Assembly (NCBI RefSeq): GCF_947493125.1
Contig: NZ_CANLQB010000005.1
Coordinates: 186,001-250,000, forward strand
Direction: 5' to 3'
Length of the DNA stretch: 64,000 nucleotides
DNA from: an uncultured Roseobacter sp.
GTDB lineage: Bacteria > Pseudomonadota > Alphaproteobacteria > Rhodobacterales > Rhodobacteraceae
Shown: positions 36,890 to 46,941 of the stretch, piece after piece
How the letters are laid out: every line of letters begins with the position of its first letter
How positions within the stretch are numbered: position 1 is the first letter of the stretch
The notes under the pieces: model-generated
Told to the model about the DNA's origin: nothing
The model's database searches: none
Seen by the model: the letters and a program-made list of their open reading frames with translations, nothing else
Position numbers and translations under genes: made by a program

Positions 36890-37333
36890 TCAGTCGAACT
36901 TGCGGGACGGTGCCATCACGGTTGCTTCGCCAACAAGCACCTTCTTGCCGTCGACCTCGCAATGACAATCGAGCTTCACGCGGCGCCTGGACATATCAAT
37001 GTCGATGACCTTGACTTCCGCATGCACCAGATCGCCGGGGCGGACAGGCGCGAGGAACTTGAGCGACTGGCCCATGTAGACCGTCCCGTGGCCCGGAAGC
37101 TGCTCGCCGATCACCGCGGAGATGAGACCGGCGGTCAGCATGCCGTGGGCGATACGGCCTTCAAAGATCGTGTCGCGGGCGTAATCATCATCGAGGTGCA
37201 CCGGGTTCCGGTCGGTCGAGATCTGCGCAAACATCTCGATGTCTTCGTCGGTCACCACCTTCTGGAGATAGCGTGACATCCCCATTTCGATGTCTTCGAT
37301 GCAGATGGTTCCGCGCGGCAGATTGTCCAACAT
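36890..37333 (-). CDS. MaoC-family dehydratase / (R)-enoyl-CoA hydratase
   Basis: 147 residues, hot-dog fold. Hydrates enoyl-CoA to (R)-3-hydroxyacyl-CoA or the reverse. The catalytic pair is visible in ISTDRNPVHLDDDYA (Asp and His) with GRIAHGMLTAGLIS as the second family motif. As a PhaJ-like enzyme it could supply 3-hydroxyacyl-CoA to PHA synthesis together with phaA/phaB, but a role in fatty-acid or ethylmalonyl pathways is equally possible. Flanked by AT-rich DNA upstream, so likely its own promoter. Confidence 0.87.
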   Translation of the reverse strand: MLDNLPRGTICIEDIEMGMSRYLQKVVTDEDIEMFAQISTDRNPVHLDDDYARDTIFEGRIAHGMLTAGLISAVIGEQLPGHGTVYMGQSLKFLAPVRPGDLVHAEVKVIDIDMSRRRVKLDCHCEVDGKKVLVGEATVMAPSRKFD

Positions 37334-37423
37334 GATGACCCTTCCGGTAATTTTCTAATCATTACGCCGTAATCGTTGAAACTTAATTACTTTGCAATTG
37401 CAGAAAATCAAGTGAAAAATAGG

Positions 37424-38296
37424 TCAGCGCAGGTACCCTATTGCATAGGTCGGGCTCGACATTTCCTCTTTAAGGTAAGCGCTTAGCGCATCTGGGTCGG
37501 GTTGGGTGCGCGTCTTTGTTTCCGCCGCTGCCAGCCCGCCGGAGATAAACAGCGAATCGATATCCTCGCCCATGGCCCCGGCGATGTCGGTCAGGACACC
37601 ATCGCCGATGGCTAGTATCCGACTGTCCGGCACATCCACACCGAGCGCTGAGAGCCGCCGTCGCGCCAGATCATAGATCGGCGGGTGCGGCTTTCCGAAA
37701 TAGAGGCTCTCGCCGCCCATCTCCGTATAGAGCTGCGCCAACGCGCCCGCGCACCACTCGCGCTGCTCCCCCCTGTCCACAATGATGTCAGGGTTGGCGC
37801 AGAGCAGCTTGAGCCCGCGCTGCTTGGCCATCAGGAACTCCGGCCGCATCACTGCCGGGTCCGCCAACGGGTCGCGCGGGCCGGTGCAGACAATCCCCTC
37901 GGCCTCCTCCAGCGGGACCGCCCGCACCTCAACCGGGTTCTGCACGACACCGATGGGCTCAAAGAACCGCTCGTCGCCCGGATAGCCGATGTGCCAGACC
38001 TTCTCCCCCACCACACCACGAAACATGGCCGAGCGCGCGCTGTCGCCGGAGGTGGCAATCGTATCCCAGCTGTCCTCGGGCACATTGAACGCGGTGAGCT
38101 GCTTCTCGACCCCCGCGCGAGGGCGCGGTGAGTTGGTCACCAGCACCACCTTGCCGCCGCTCTCGCGATAGGCCTTGAGCGCCGCAACAGCCTCGGGCAG
38201 GGCGCTCACCCCGTTGTGCACGCAGCCCCAGAGATCGACGAAGAGCGCGTCATATTGCGCGGCGATCTCGGACAGATGGGTGATGATACGGGTCAT
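37424..38296 (-). CDS. HAD-superfamily hydrolase, TIGR01459 type
   Basis: 290 residues. HAD class IIA (NagD-like): catalytic DALFVDLWGCVHNG carries the two Asp (D at the first and third conserved positions, here with L-x-G following), VLVTNSPR is motif II, KPHPPIYD carries the motif III Lys and ILAIGDGVLTDIAGA the metal-binding Asp. The substrate is not known for this subfamily. Same strand as, and downstream of, the pyrophosphatase gene (73 bp gap). Confidence 0.85.
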   Translation of the reverse strand: MTRIITHLSEIAAQYDALFVDLWGCVHNGVSALPEAVAALKAYRESGGKVVLVTNSPRPRAGVEKQLTAFNVPEDSWDTIATSGDSARSAMFRGVVGEKVWHIGYPGDERFFEPIGVVQNPVEVRAVPLEEAEGIVCTGPRDPLADPAVMRPEFLMAKQRGLKLLCANPDIIVDRGEQREWCAGALAQLYTEMGGESLYFGKPHPPIYDLARRRLSALGVDVPDSRILAIGDGVLTDIAGAMGEDIDSLFISGGLAAAETKTRTQPDPDALSAYLKEEMSSPTYAIGYLR

Positions 38297-38369
38297 GAGG
38301 GCTCCTTCAGAGACGGTCAGGGCCCACCGGCCCGCGGCGCCCGCTACGCACCGCAGCAGGCGTGGGCGC

Positions 38370-39290
38370 TCAGACCTTGAGGTTCGGGATGATCTGCTTC
38401 TTGCGGCTCATGATACCCGGCAGCACCACGGTGTCGCCGGAGACCGAGGCGTCAAAGCTCTTTTCAGCGACGGATTTCACCAGATCATTCGGGACCAGCA
38501 GCGTGGCCTCTTCCTCGAGTATATCCACGACGAAAAGCAGGACCTGATCTGCGCCATCGTCTTCGGCAACACCGGGCATGGCCGCCATCAGCGCGTCCTT
38601 GCGGTCGAGCACCTGCCCGGGTGATGTGGTCTCCAGCACGGACACGCGAAACTGCTTGCCGCCGACCTCATATTCCTTGCTGTCCATGCGCAGAAGTTCA
38701 GCTTCGGAGAAGGCCGAGACGTCGGATTTCGCGGCGAACATCTCAGCCGCATAGGCGGAGATATCCACGCCCAGATCCTTGGCCAGATCATGCGCGATGG
38801 CCGTGTCTTCCTGCGTGGTGGTGGGGCTGCGGAACTCCAGCGTGTCGCTGAGGATACATGACAGCATCGCTCCTTTCACATCCGTGGGCGCCTGCGCCAT
38901 GTCCTTGCCGATCATCTTCCACATGATGGTGGCGGTGCAGGCCAGCGGCTCGATCCGAATGTCGATGGGGCCTTTGGTCTCCAGCCCGCCGACCAGCTTG
39001 TGATGGTCGATGATGCCCTGAATGTCGGCGTCATTGATGCCCGCAGGCAGTTCCGCCGGGTTGTTCGTATCCACGATCACCACGGGTGTATCAGCGGCCA
39101 CGTCCGAAATGATCTCCGGCTTGTCGAGCGACCAGCGGTCCAGCACGAACAGCGCCTCGGTGTTGGGCTCGCCCAGCAACACGGGCTTGGCTTCGACGCC
39201 CTTGATCCGGTTGAGGTACCAAGACCAGATGATCGGCGATCCGGTGCTGTCGGTGTCGGGGGATTTGTGGCCAAAAACAAGCGTGGTCAT
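38370..39290 (-). CDS. ppaC: Manganese-dependent inorganic pyrophosphatase (DHH family)
   Basis: 306 residues. Hydrolyses pyrophosphate to phosphate. FGHKSPDTDSTGSPI holds the metal-binding His/Asp pattern, DHHKLVGGL is the DHH motif, and the C-terminal DHHA2 domain ends with SRKKQIIP, the substrate-binding Arg/Lys motif of family II pyrophosphatases. Family II enzymes are less common in alphaproteobacteria than family I but are known in marine Rhodobacteraceae. Probably heads a short operon with the HAD gene. Confidence 0.93.
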   Translation of the reverse strand: MTTLVFGHKSPDTDSTGSPIIWSWYLNRIKGVEAKPVLLGEPNTEALFVLDRWSLDKPEIISDVAADTPVVIVDTNNPAELPAGINDADIQGIIDHHKLVGGLETKGPIDIRIEPLACTATIMWKMIGKDMAQAPTDVKGAMLSCILSDTLEFRSPTTTQEDTAIAHDLAKDLGVDISAYAAEMFAAKSDVSAFSEAELLRMDSKEYEVGGKQFRVSVLETTSPGQVLDRKDALMAAMPGVAEDDGADQVLLFVVDILEEEATLLVPNDLVKSVAEKSFDASVSGDTVVLPGIMSRKKQIIPNLKV

Positions 39291-39427
39291 GAGGGAATCC
39301 TGAAATGTGAAGGGTCATTTTGCGCGCCTTATAGGAGCGGGGGCAGGGGTTGTCACGCCCCCTGCAGAACGCGATTAACGCGGCGCGCATCTTGGCGCGC
39401 AGTCGGACAGGGTGTTAGGTTCGGCGC

Positions 39428-40108
39428 ATGTCGACCGCGCGCGAAACAGACCTCTATCCACCGATCAAGGCGTTTCTAGAGGATCAGGGCTATGTCGTGA
39501 AGTCGGAGATCGGGGCGGCCGACGTCGTCGCCGTGCGCGGGGCCGAACCGCCTGTGATCGTGGAGCTCAAGGTCGGTTTCTCCCTGGCCCTCTTTCACCA
39601 ATGTGTGGCGCGCCAGTCCATGACCGAAGACGTCTATCTCGCGGTGGCGCGCCAGCCTGGAAAACGCTTTGCCAAAGCCGTCAAGGACAACCTCAAGCTC
39701 GCACGCCGCCTGGGGCTTGGGCTTATGACGGTGCGGCTGTCCGATGATTTGGTACAGGTGCATTGTGATCCAGGCCCCTTCCAGCCCCGGATCACAAAGG
39801 CACGGCAGGGCGCGCTGCTGCGCGAGTTTGCGCGGCGCCAGGGCGATCCCAACGACGGAGGGCAGATGCGCAGCGGTCTGGTGACAGCCTATCGGCAGGA
39901 CGCAATGAAACTGGCGCTCTTCCTCTTTGAAGCCGGAGCCAGCAAGGGCGCCGATGTGGCGCGTGAGACCGGCGTCCAGAAAGCCACTCGCATGATGGCA
40001 GACGATCACTACGGGTGGTTCGAACGGGTCGAGACGGGCATCTATGGCCTCACCCCCGCCGGCGCAGCGGCGGTCCAGTCCAGTTCCCGGGTCCTCGGTG
40101 CCGAGTAA
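39428..40108 (+). CDS. DUF2161 putative PD-(D/E)XK phosphodiesterase
   Basis: 226 residues. The N-terminal half carries a nuclease-fold signature: E in TDLYPPIKAFLEDQGY, D in IGAADVVAVRG and E-x-K in VIVELKVGF, then QCVARQSMTEDVYLAV. This is DUF2161, annotated as a PD-(D/E)XK-type protein. The C-terminal part looks like a winged-helix or DNA-binding region (GADVARETGVQKATRMM). Target nucleic acid unknown; no methyltransferase lies beside it, so a restriction role is not supported. Confidence 0.8.
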   Translation: MSTARETDLYPPIKAFLEDQGYVVKSEIGAADVVAVRGAEPPVIVELKVGFSLALFHQCVARQSMTEDVYLAVARQPGKRFAKAVKDNLKLARRLGLGLMTVRLSDDLVQVHCDPGPFQPRITKARQGALLREFARRQGDPNDGGQMRSGLVTAYRQDAMKLALFLFEAGASKGADVARETGVQKATRMMADDHYGWFERVETGIYGLTPAGAAAVQSSSRVLGAE

Positions 40109-40177
40109 GCGCTCAAGCGTGCTGCGATGCGGCGGAAAAAAATTGCTCGATGCGCCGGATTTTCGCAAAACCATTGG

Positions 40178-40206
40178 TTGACAGCGCGCTGTCGCTTGCC
40201 TAGCTA
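40178..40206 (+). promoter_or_regulatory. groESL promoter
   Basis: TTGACA (40178-40183), 17-bp spacer, TAGCTA (40201-40206), immediately before the CIRCE operator. Transcription would start within or next to CIRCE, the standard geometry for HrcA repression. Confidence 0.6.
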
Positions 40207-40213
40207 AGCGCCG

Positions 40214-40240
40214 TTGGCACTCAGTATGCGCGAGTGCTAA
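40214..40240. promoter_or_regulatory. CIRCE operator (HrcA binding site)
   Basis: TTGGCACTC-N9-GAGTGCTAA at 40214-40240, matching the CIRCE consensus TTAGCACTC-N9-GAGTGCTAA except for one base in the left arm. It lies 69 bp before groES, so groESL should be repressed by HrcA and induced by heat. Confidence 0.95.
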
Positions 40241-40308
40241 TGATCCGGGCCGCAACAAGGATTGTCCGGATCACTGGGAGAAACTTTGAGCCTCAAGGAG
40301 CTGCAAAG

Positions 40309-40620
40309 ATGGCATTCAAACCACTTCATGACCGGGTGCTGGTGCGCCGCGTCGAAAGCGAAGAAAAAACCGCTGGCGGGCTGATCATCCCCGATAGCGC
40401 CAAGGAGAAGCCCTCCGAAGGTGAAGTCGTTGCCGTTGGCGCGGGTGCGCGCAAGGACAGCGGCGAGCTGATCGAAATGGCCGTTCAGGCCGGTGACAAG
40501 ATCCTGTTCGGCAAATGGTCCGGCACAGAGGTCACCATCGACGGCGAAGAGCTGCTGATCATGAAAGAGAGCGACATTCTGGGAATCATCGAAGCGTCGG
40601 CGGCTGCAAAAGCGGCCTGA
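40309..40620 (+). CDS. groES: Co-chaperonin GroES
   Basis: 103 residues. Lid of the GroEL folding chamber. The signature [27 protein letters not shown] is at the N-terminus, the mobile loop lies in this segment, and [16 protein letters not shown] closes the protein. AAGGAG precedes ATG 40309; the open frame extends upstream but the family start is unambiguous. Downstream of CIRCE and 54 bp before groEL. Confidence 0.97.
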   Translation: MAFKPLHDRVLVRRVESEEKTAGGLIIPDSAKEKPSEGEVVAVGAGARKDSGELIEMAVQAGDKILFGKWSGTEVTIDGEELLIMKESDILGIIEASAAAKAA

Positions 40621-40656
40621 ACGCCCCGGATCGTCTGATCTTATCTGAACCACTGA

Positions 40657-42318
<1,662 letters not shown>

Positions 42319-42342
42319 GCTCAGCCATTTCGGCAAGACGAG

Positions 42343-42375
42343 AGGGGCGCACCACCCGGGGCGCCCCTTTTTCTT
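42343..42375 (+). terminator. groESL terminator
   Basis: 8-bp GC stem (42343-42350 with 42361-42368), 10-base loop, then TTTTTCTTTTT. 24 bp after the groEL stop. Confidence 0.88.
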
Positions 42376-42400
42376 TTTGGCGTCGGCTTGCGCAGGGGCC

Positions 42401-42871
42401 TCAGGCCGGGAGCTCCACGATACGGGAGTAGCTCTCCAGCATATCCAGCGCCCGGGCGAAGGTCTCCCTCGGGTTGTCCTTCACCAGATAGCCCGCGACG
42501 TTTCGGCTGTAGGCTGATTGGATATCGTCTGGCATGTCGGACGTCGTGAAGACAAAGACCACCAGCCGGTGCAGCCGAGGATCGGCGCGGACCGCTTCGA
42601 GAAATTCCAGCCCGTTCATGCGCGGCATGTTCAGATCCAGCGTGACGATGAAGGGCGGCAGCCGCCCCTCCGCGGCCTCCGCTGCGTCGTTGAGGATCTC
42701 AAGTGCGTCTTGACCGTCTTTTGCGACGCGCACCCGGTTCACGATCTTAAGCTTTTTCAGCGCGCGTTTCATCGCCATGATGCTGATATCGTCATCGTCG
42801 ACCAGCAGGAAGGTCGCTTCTTTGGTGCTGTTCTGTTCCATCTGGCTCACTGTTTTGTTTCGAAGGATCAT
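42401..42871 (-). CDS. Single-domain response regulator
   Basis: 156 residues, a receiver domain alone with no output domain. The acidic pocket is LLVDDDDIS, the phosphoacceptor Asp is in VTLDLNMPRMNG, the Thr in FVFTTSDMPDD and the Lys in GYLVKDNPRE. It resembles Rcp1-like stand-alone receivers that pair with phytochrome-type kinases. The ATG overlaps the upstream kinase stop by 4 bp; an in-frame ATG ten codons later (MEQNSTKEA) is an alternative. Probably phosphorylated by the adjacent kinase; the output would be protein-protein contact or phosphotransfer. Confidence 0.9.
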   Translation of the reverse strand: MILRNKTVSQMEQNSTKEATFLLVDDDDISIMAMKRALKKLKIVNRVRVAKDGQDALEILNDAAEAAEGRLPPFIVTLDLNMPRMNGLEFLEAVRADPRLHRLVVFVFTTSDMPDDIQSAYSRNVAGYLVKDNPRETFARALDMLESYSRIVELPA

Positions 42872-44853
42872 GCGGCATCCGCGTGAGGGTGGGTCAGAGC
42901 GCCAAGGCTTTGCTCCGTCGGAAAATCAAAGCTGAAGGTGGCGCCCCGCCCAAGATCGGGGTTTGAGTCCAACATCAGATCACATCTGTAGCGGTCCAGG
43001 ATCTTGCGAATGATCGCCAACCCAAGACCGCTGCCTTCCACCTCATCGCGCGGCTTCAGCGTCTGGAAAAGCTCGTAGATTCGATCTTGGTACGGCACCG
43101 GAATGCCAGGGCCGTCGTCGGTCACTTGAATTGCGAGCCGGTCGTTCTCCAACGACGCCGATATCGTGATATGGCCGCGCGCGCGATCATGGTGTTTGAT
43201 GGCGTTGGAGATCAGGTTGATCAGAATTTGCCGCAACGGCGTTCTGTAGGTGCGCACGGTCAATACTGGCCCCGTAAATTTCACGGCAAAACCGGGCGGC
43301 GGCGCCAGCAATTGCGTGACTTGCTCAACCAACTGCTCCAGATCGACGTCCACGAGGCCCTGCTGCTCCTGGCCGGCGCGGGCATAGTCCAGAAGATCAA
43401 TCAACAGCCGATCAAGCCTTTGGGTTCGATTCTGCATCATTGAAAGATAAGAGCGGCTCTCCTCGCTGAGAACGTTCTCTTCGTCCTCCAGGGTCCATTC
43501 GGTCAAGTCCTGCACGGCTCTGAGCGGAGCGCGCAGGTCATGCGCGGCGACATAGGCGAAGCGTTCCAGATCGATATTCGAGCGTCTCAGCTCTTCTGCG
43601 TTCTGCTTGAAGACATGCAGCGCGCGGGCGATGTCGCCCAGTTCGTCTGGCCCATCGATGTTGATGGGATGATCGATATTGCCGTCCGCAATGGCTGAAA
43701 CTGTCTCGTTGAGCCGGCCCATGCGGCGGTTGATCTGCTGTTCAAGAATGATCGTGTTTCCAATCAGAGTGATGCTCGCGGCGAGAAACAGGCAAATTAT
43801 CAGGCTGATCGACAGGGACCGGGTCGCCGCATCCAGCCCCAACGACCGTTCCGCGACCGCCTCTCTCGCGTTCGACATCAGATCGTCGATGCCGAGAGAG
43901 AGCGCAGTAACTATGGCTCGCTGCGTTTGCTGCTCGGCAAGATGCTCGTTCCGCAGCGCAATTTGGGCGTCGGCCATGGCGATCAGGCCGCGGTCTCCGA
44001 AGGTCAGGTCGTTCAGTTGTGAAAACAGATCCGTCAATTCGGTGCTTTGCAAACCGGGGTCGAGGGTTGAAAGCGTACCGGCAGCGCGGTTGAACGCCGC
44101 GTCCAGGCCGCGGCGGGTCTCGGTGAATTCTTGTGAAGATCCCACGCTTTCCGCAATCCGGACGAGGCCCGCGATTGTGTCAACATCGCCGGCGAGCCTG
44201 TCCGGAACACGTGATGCCGCAAAAAGATCAGAGACCGGCCCATATGTGTGCCCTGATCCTATGCTGTCGCTTGGGTGCGCCTTGAGTATACGACTTTCGA
44301 TTTGTTGTGCCGTCTCTTCGCGGAAGGACAGCAGCACTCCCCGCAATTCGGTACTGACGCGGTTCAGGTCCCGCTGCAGATCAGCGATCCGCTGCTCGGC
44401 CAACGACAGCCTCTGTCGCCGATCAAAACTGTTCTCAACAGACGTCCGCAGCCTATCCACTTCGGTTTTCAACTGCGTCGCTGATATGTCACCACCCTGC
44501 ATTTGCAAGACCGTCGCGAGCTGCGTCCGGAAGGCGTCAATCCGCGTGATCAGATCGCGCTCTATCTCTGCGGCTGTTCCGGGTCGTTCCGTTTGGTCGC
44601 TGCGATCCAGCGCCCGAACGATGTCGTTCAACTCCCGCTCTACCGATTGGGCCTGGATCAGCGTTGGCAAGGCGCCGTTCGTCAACGTCAGATGTGCGGA
44701 AGAGATCTCTCGCAGTTGTGTGAACCCGGCAAAGCAGGCCGCCACGGTGACCGCGCCAACCGCCAGCAGAAGCAATCGGAGGCGGGCGACGATGCCTGAG
44801 AATAGGCCGCGTTTGGCCGGAACAGAGTGCTTTGGTGTGTCCACGCGCCTCAT
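42868..44853 (-). CDS. Membrane sensor histidine kinase
   Basis: 661 residues. Membrane helix about 24-45, a long helical periplasmic sensor (about 46-345) resembling TorS-type four-helix sensors, a second membrane helix about 348-372, HAMP (about 375-428), a HisKA dimerisation domain with the phospho-His in YVAAHDLRAPLRAVQ, and HATPase_c with ISNAIKHH, DDGPGIP and GSGLGLAI. Coupled to a receiver gene by a 4-bp overlap. A perfect CtrA box lies 15-29 bp before the start codon, which has no clear ribosome site, so the start may be leaderless or lie downstream. The signal sensed is unknown. Confidence 0.9.
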   Translation of the reverse strand: MRRVDTPKHSVPAKRGLFSGIVARLRLLLLAVGAVTVAACFAGFTQLREISSAHLTLTNGALPTLIQAQSVERELNDIVRALDRSDQTERPGTAAEIERDLITRIDAFRTQLATVLQMQGGDISATQLKTEVDRLRTSVENSFDRRQRLSLAEQRIADLQRDLNRVSTELRGVLLSFREETAQQIESRILKAHPSDSIGSGHTYGPVSDLFAASRVPDRLAGDVDTIAGLVRIAESVGSSQEFTETRRGLDAAFNRAAGTLSTLDPGLQSTELTDLFSQLNDLTFGDRGLIAMADAQIALRNEHLAEQQTQRAIVTALSLGIDDLMSNAREAVAERSLGLDAATRSLSISLIICLFLAASITLIGNTIILEQQINRRMGRLNETVSAIADGNIDHPINIDGPDELGDIARALHVFKQNAEELRRSNIDLERFAYVAAHDLRAPLRAVQDLTEWTLEDEENVLSEESRSYLSMMQNRTQRLDRLLIDLLDYARAGQEQQGLVDVDLEQLVEQVTQLLAPPPGFAVKFTGPVLTVRTYRTPLRQILINLISNAIKHHDRARGHITISASLENDRLAIQVTDDGPGIPVPYQDRIYELFQTLKPRDEVEGSGLGLAIIRKILDRYRCDLMLDSNPDLGRGATFSFDFPTEQSLGALTHPHADAA

Positions 44854-44867
44854 TTAGGCCGTAAGGA

Positions 44868-44882
44868 TTAAGCCGCCCTTAA
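44868..44882. promoter_or_regulatory. CtrA-type box, perfect TTAA-N7-TTAA
   Basis: TTAA at 44868-44871 and 44879-44882 with a seven-base GC spacer, 14 bp before the membrane kinase start codon. The closeness to the start codon fits either repression or a very short leader. Confidence 0.65.
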
Positions 44883-44989
44883 ACGCAACACTTTGACGGA
44901 AAAGTTTCATCGTTCTGCGCGCCTGCGCCGTCCAAACCGTTAGTGCGGGTACGTGGGTGTTGCACATCCGGCTCGCGTGGCCACCAATC

Positions 44990-45004
44990 TTAACGCTGTC
45001 TTCA
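44990..45004. promoter_or_regulatory. CtrA-like box, one mismatch, before soluble kinase
   Basis: TTAA (44990-44993)-N7-TTCA (45001-45004). Eleven bases further is TAGAAT (45016-45021), set in GCTAGAATC, close to the alphaproteobacterial -10 pattern GCTANAWC. This is a plausible activated promoter for the gene at 45054. Confidence 0.4.
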
Positions 45005-45053
45005 ACCGCTGCCGCTAGAATCGCCCAACTGCATACGAACAGGAGCTCTCGGC

Positions 45054-45788
45054 ATGACGGCAAATCCTCTTGCGATCAACGACACTGGGTCCGCCGGTGC
45101 GCCCTCTGCTGCGCCGGGCTCAAACGATTTTGAGGATTTCATCTATCTGATCAGCCATGACGTCCGGAACTCGGTCCGCGCGCTGATCGAACTCCCCCAA
45201 TGGATCGAGGAAGACCTGACCGTTGCCGGGGTTCGGTTGGAGGGATCAGTTGCGGAGAGCATCGATCTGATGAACCGTCACACCGGACGGCTCGATCGCA
45301 TGTTGGTGGACCTTTTGACCTTTTCCCGCGTCGGGCGCATGCAATCCGTTGTCGATGTGGACGTGCATCAGGCCCTGAAAGACGTGCTGGACGAGATCGG
45401 TCTGCCCGCGGGTTTCACTGTCGAACACGAGTTGCCCTGTGACCGGGTTACCCTGGGGGAGCGGGATATTCTGACGTTGCTCACAGCGCTGATTTCGAAT
45501 GCGATCAAACATCATGATCGCAGTTTTGGAAAGATCATGGTGCGCTGCGCGCGCGAGGCCGATGATATTGTTCTGTCGGTCACGGACAATGGGCCCGGCA
45601 TTCGCTCAGAGTTCCACGAGCGGATCTTCGGTGCAATGACCACGCTCCGCCCCCGGGACGAAGTAGAGGGCAGCGGCATGGGCCTCGCGATCACACGCAA
45701 GATCGCGCAGCTATACGGGGGCAACGTCATGCTTCGTGCCAAAGACGGGGAGCGGGGAAGCACCTTTGAGGTCCGCTGGCCAGCGTAA
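45054..45788 (+). CDS. Soluble histidine kinase
   Basis: 244 residues with no membrane segment or sensor domain: a HisKA helix pair with YLISHDVRNSVRALIELP (phospho-His) and an HATPase_c domain with ISNAIKHHDRS, TDNGPGIRSEF and GSGMGLAITRKI. The catalytic part is clearly related to the membrane kinase next door: both have LRPRDEVEGSG or LKPRDEVEGSG followed by GLAI-RKI. With no receiver gene of its own it may share the single-domain receiver at 42401 or act as a modulator. AGGAG precedes ATG. Divergent from the membrane kinase over a 200-bp gap with two CtrA-like boxes. Confidence 0.88.
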   Translation: MTANPLAINDTGSAGAPSAAPGSNDFEDFIYLISHDVRNSVRALIELPQWIEEDLTVAGVRLEGSVAESIDLMNRHTGRLDRMLVDLLTFSRVGRMQSVVDVDVHQALKDVLDEIGLPAGFTVEHELPCDRVTLGERDILTLLTALISNAIKHHDRSFGKIMVRCAREADDIVLSVTDNGPGIRSEFHERIFGAMTTLRPRDEVEGSGMGLAITRKIAQLYGGNVMLRAKDGERGSTFEVRWPA

Positions 45789-46092
45789 GAGGCCACTGAT
45801 TTGCAGCATGAAAGCCAGTGAGGCGGCAAACGCGCGAGGGCTCGAGGCGTCTGTGGTTTAGTGAGGGTGCCCTCAGTTCCCTGCCTGGTGGTGAGGCGCA
45901 TGGCCGTCGTCAACACTCGAAAACGCCGCGACGGCTCTGACAAACGCAGCCGTGCCCGTATGCAGGTGGGTTGGCCGAGGGGCTGAGGCTGCTGGTCACA
46001 CACTGTCGAAACTGGCTTAAGGGCCGGAACCGAAGAAAAATTGCCGTTCAACCGCTCTTGGCTGGCCCGACCAGACAAGCTATTGCGCCGCA
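45789..46092. other. 304-bp intergenic region
   Basis: Between the soluble kinase and the EamA gene. I see no convincing gene, RNA, repeat or terminator; an open frame on the - strand here continues antisense into the kinase and has no ribosome site or recognisable product. Confidence 0.5.
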
Positions 46093-46941
46093 ATGCGCCT
46101 CTTTCTGCTGACCAGCTTCACGATGATCGCCTTTGCGGCGAATTCCCTTCTGACCCGGCTGGCAGTGGACGGCGCGTTCATCGACCCCAACAGCTTTGCC
46201 ATCATCCGGGTCCTGGCCGGCGCGGTGACACTTGGCATCATCATGAGCGCGCGGCGCAGCCAAATGCGTCTCTTTCATCGCAGCCGCGCCATCGGAGCCA
46301 TCAGCCTTGCCATCTACATGGCCGGGTTTTCGCTGGCTTACCTGACACTGGACGCAGGCCTTGGGGCGCTCATTCTCTTCGGTGTCGTCCAAATGTCGAT
46401 GTTCGGCCACGCGACGATCACCGGCGCGCGCCCCACTTTGCGACAGATCTTTGGCGCGAGCCTCGCTTTTGTCGGTCTGATGCTCGCGCTTTGGCCTGGG
46501 CCGGGCGGTCAGGCCGACCTGCCGGGCGCGGCCTTCATGACCATCGCAGGTCTGGGCTGGGCTGCCTACACAATCTCGGGCCGGGCAGAAGTCGACCCGC
46601 TCGCAGCGACCACTGCCAATTTTATCCTGTGCCTACCAATCGTGTCGGTGGTTCTGCTGGCATTCACTGTAAACACAACCCTCACCGGCTGGGCGCTGGC
46701 GGTGCTGTGCGGAGGGGTGACCTCGGGGCTGGGCTATGCGTTGTGGTATTCGGTTCTGCCTCGTCTGCCGCAGAACCTCGCACCGATTGTCCAGCTCAGC
46801 GTGCCGATCATCGCGCTGGTTGCGGGCGCCGTCCTTCTGGGCGAAACACTGAGCCTGATCGTTGTCCTTGCTGCAGCGCTTGTGGTTTGTGGAATCGCAC
46901 TTGCGATTACTTCACGATCTCTTCAAACGCGTCGTAGATAG
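46093..46941 (+). CDS. EamA-family (DMT) transporter
   Basis: 282 residues with about ten membrane helices and two EamA repeats. FAANSLLTRLAVDGAFIDPNSFAIIRVLAGA is the first-repeat signature and GVTSGLGYALWYSVLPRLPQNLAPIVQLSVPIIA the second. Likely exports or imports a small metabolite; substrate unknown. It differs clearly from the other EamA protein at 3673. No strong ribosome site is seen. Overlaps the convergent Nudix gene by 35 bp. Confidence 0.85.
   Translation: MRLFLLTSFTMIAFAANSLLTRLAVDGAFIDPNSFAIIRVLAGAVTLGIIMSARRSQMRLFHRSRAIGAISLAIYMAGFSLAYLTLDAGLGALILFGVVQMSMFGHATITGARPTLRQIFGASLAFVGLMLALWPGPGGQADLPGAAFMTIAGLGWAAYTISGRAEVDPLAATTANFILCLPIVSVVLLAFTVNTTLTGWALAVLCGGVTSGLGYALWYSVLPRLPQNLAPIVQLSVPIIALVAGAVLLGETLSLIVVLAAALVVCGIALAITSRSLQTRRR

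Noticed and set aside
45512-46093. Open frame on the - strand in the 304-bp gap
   Set aside because: Continues antisense into the soluble kinase, no ribosome site, no domain; composition looks non-coding.
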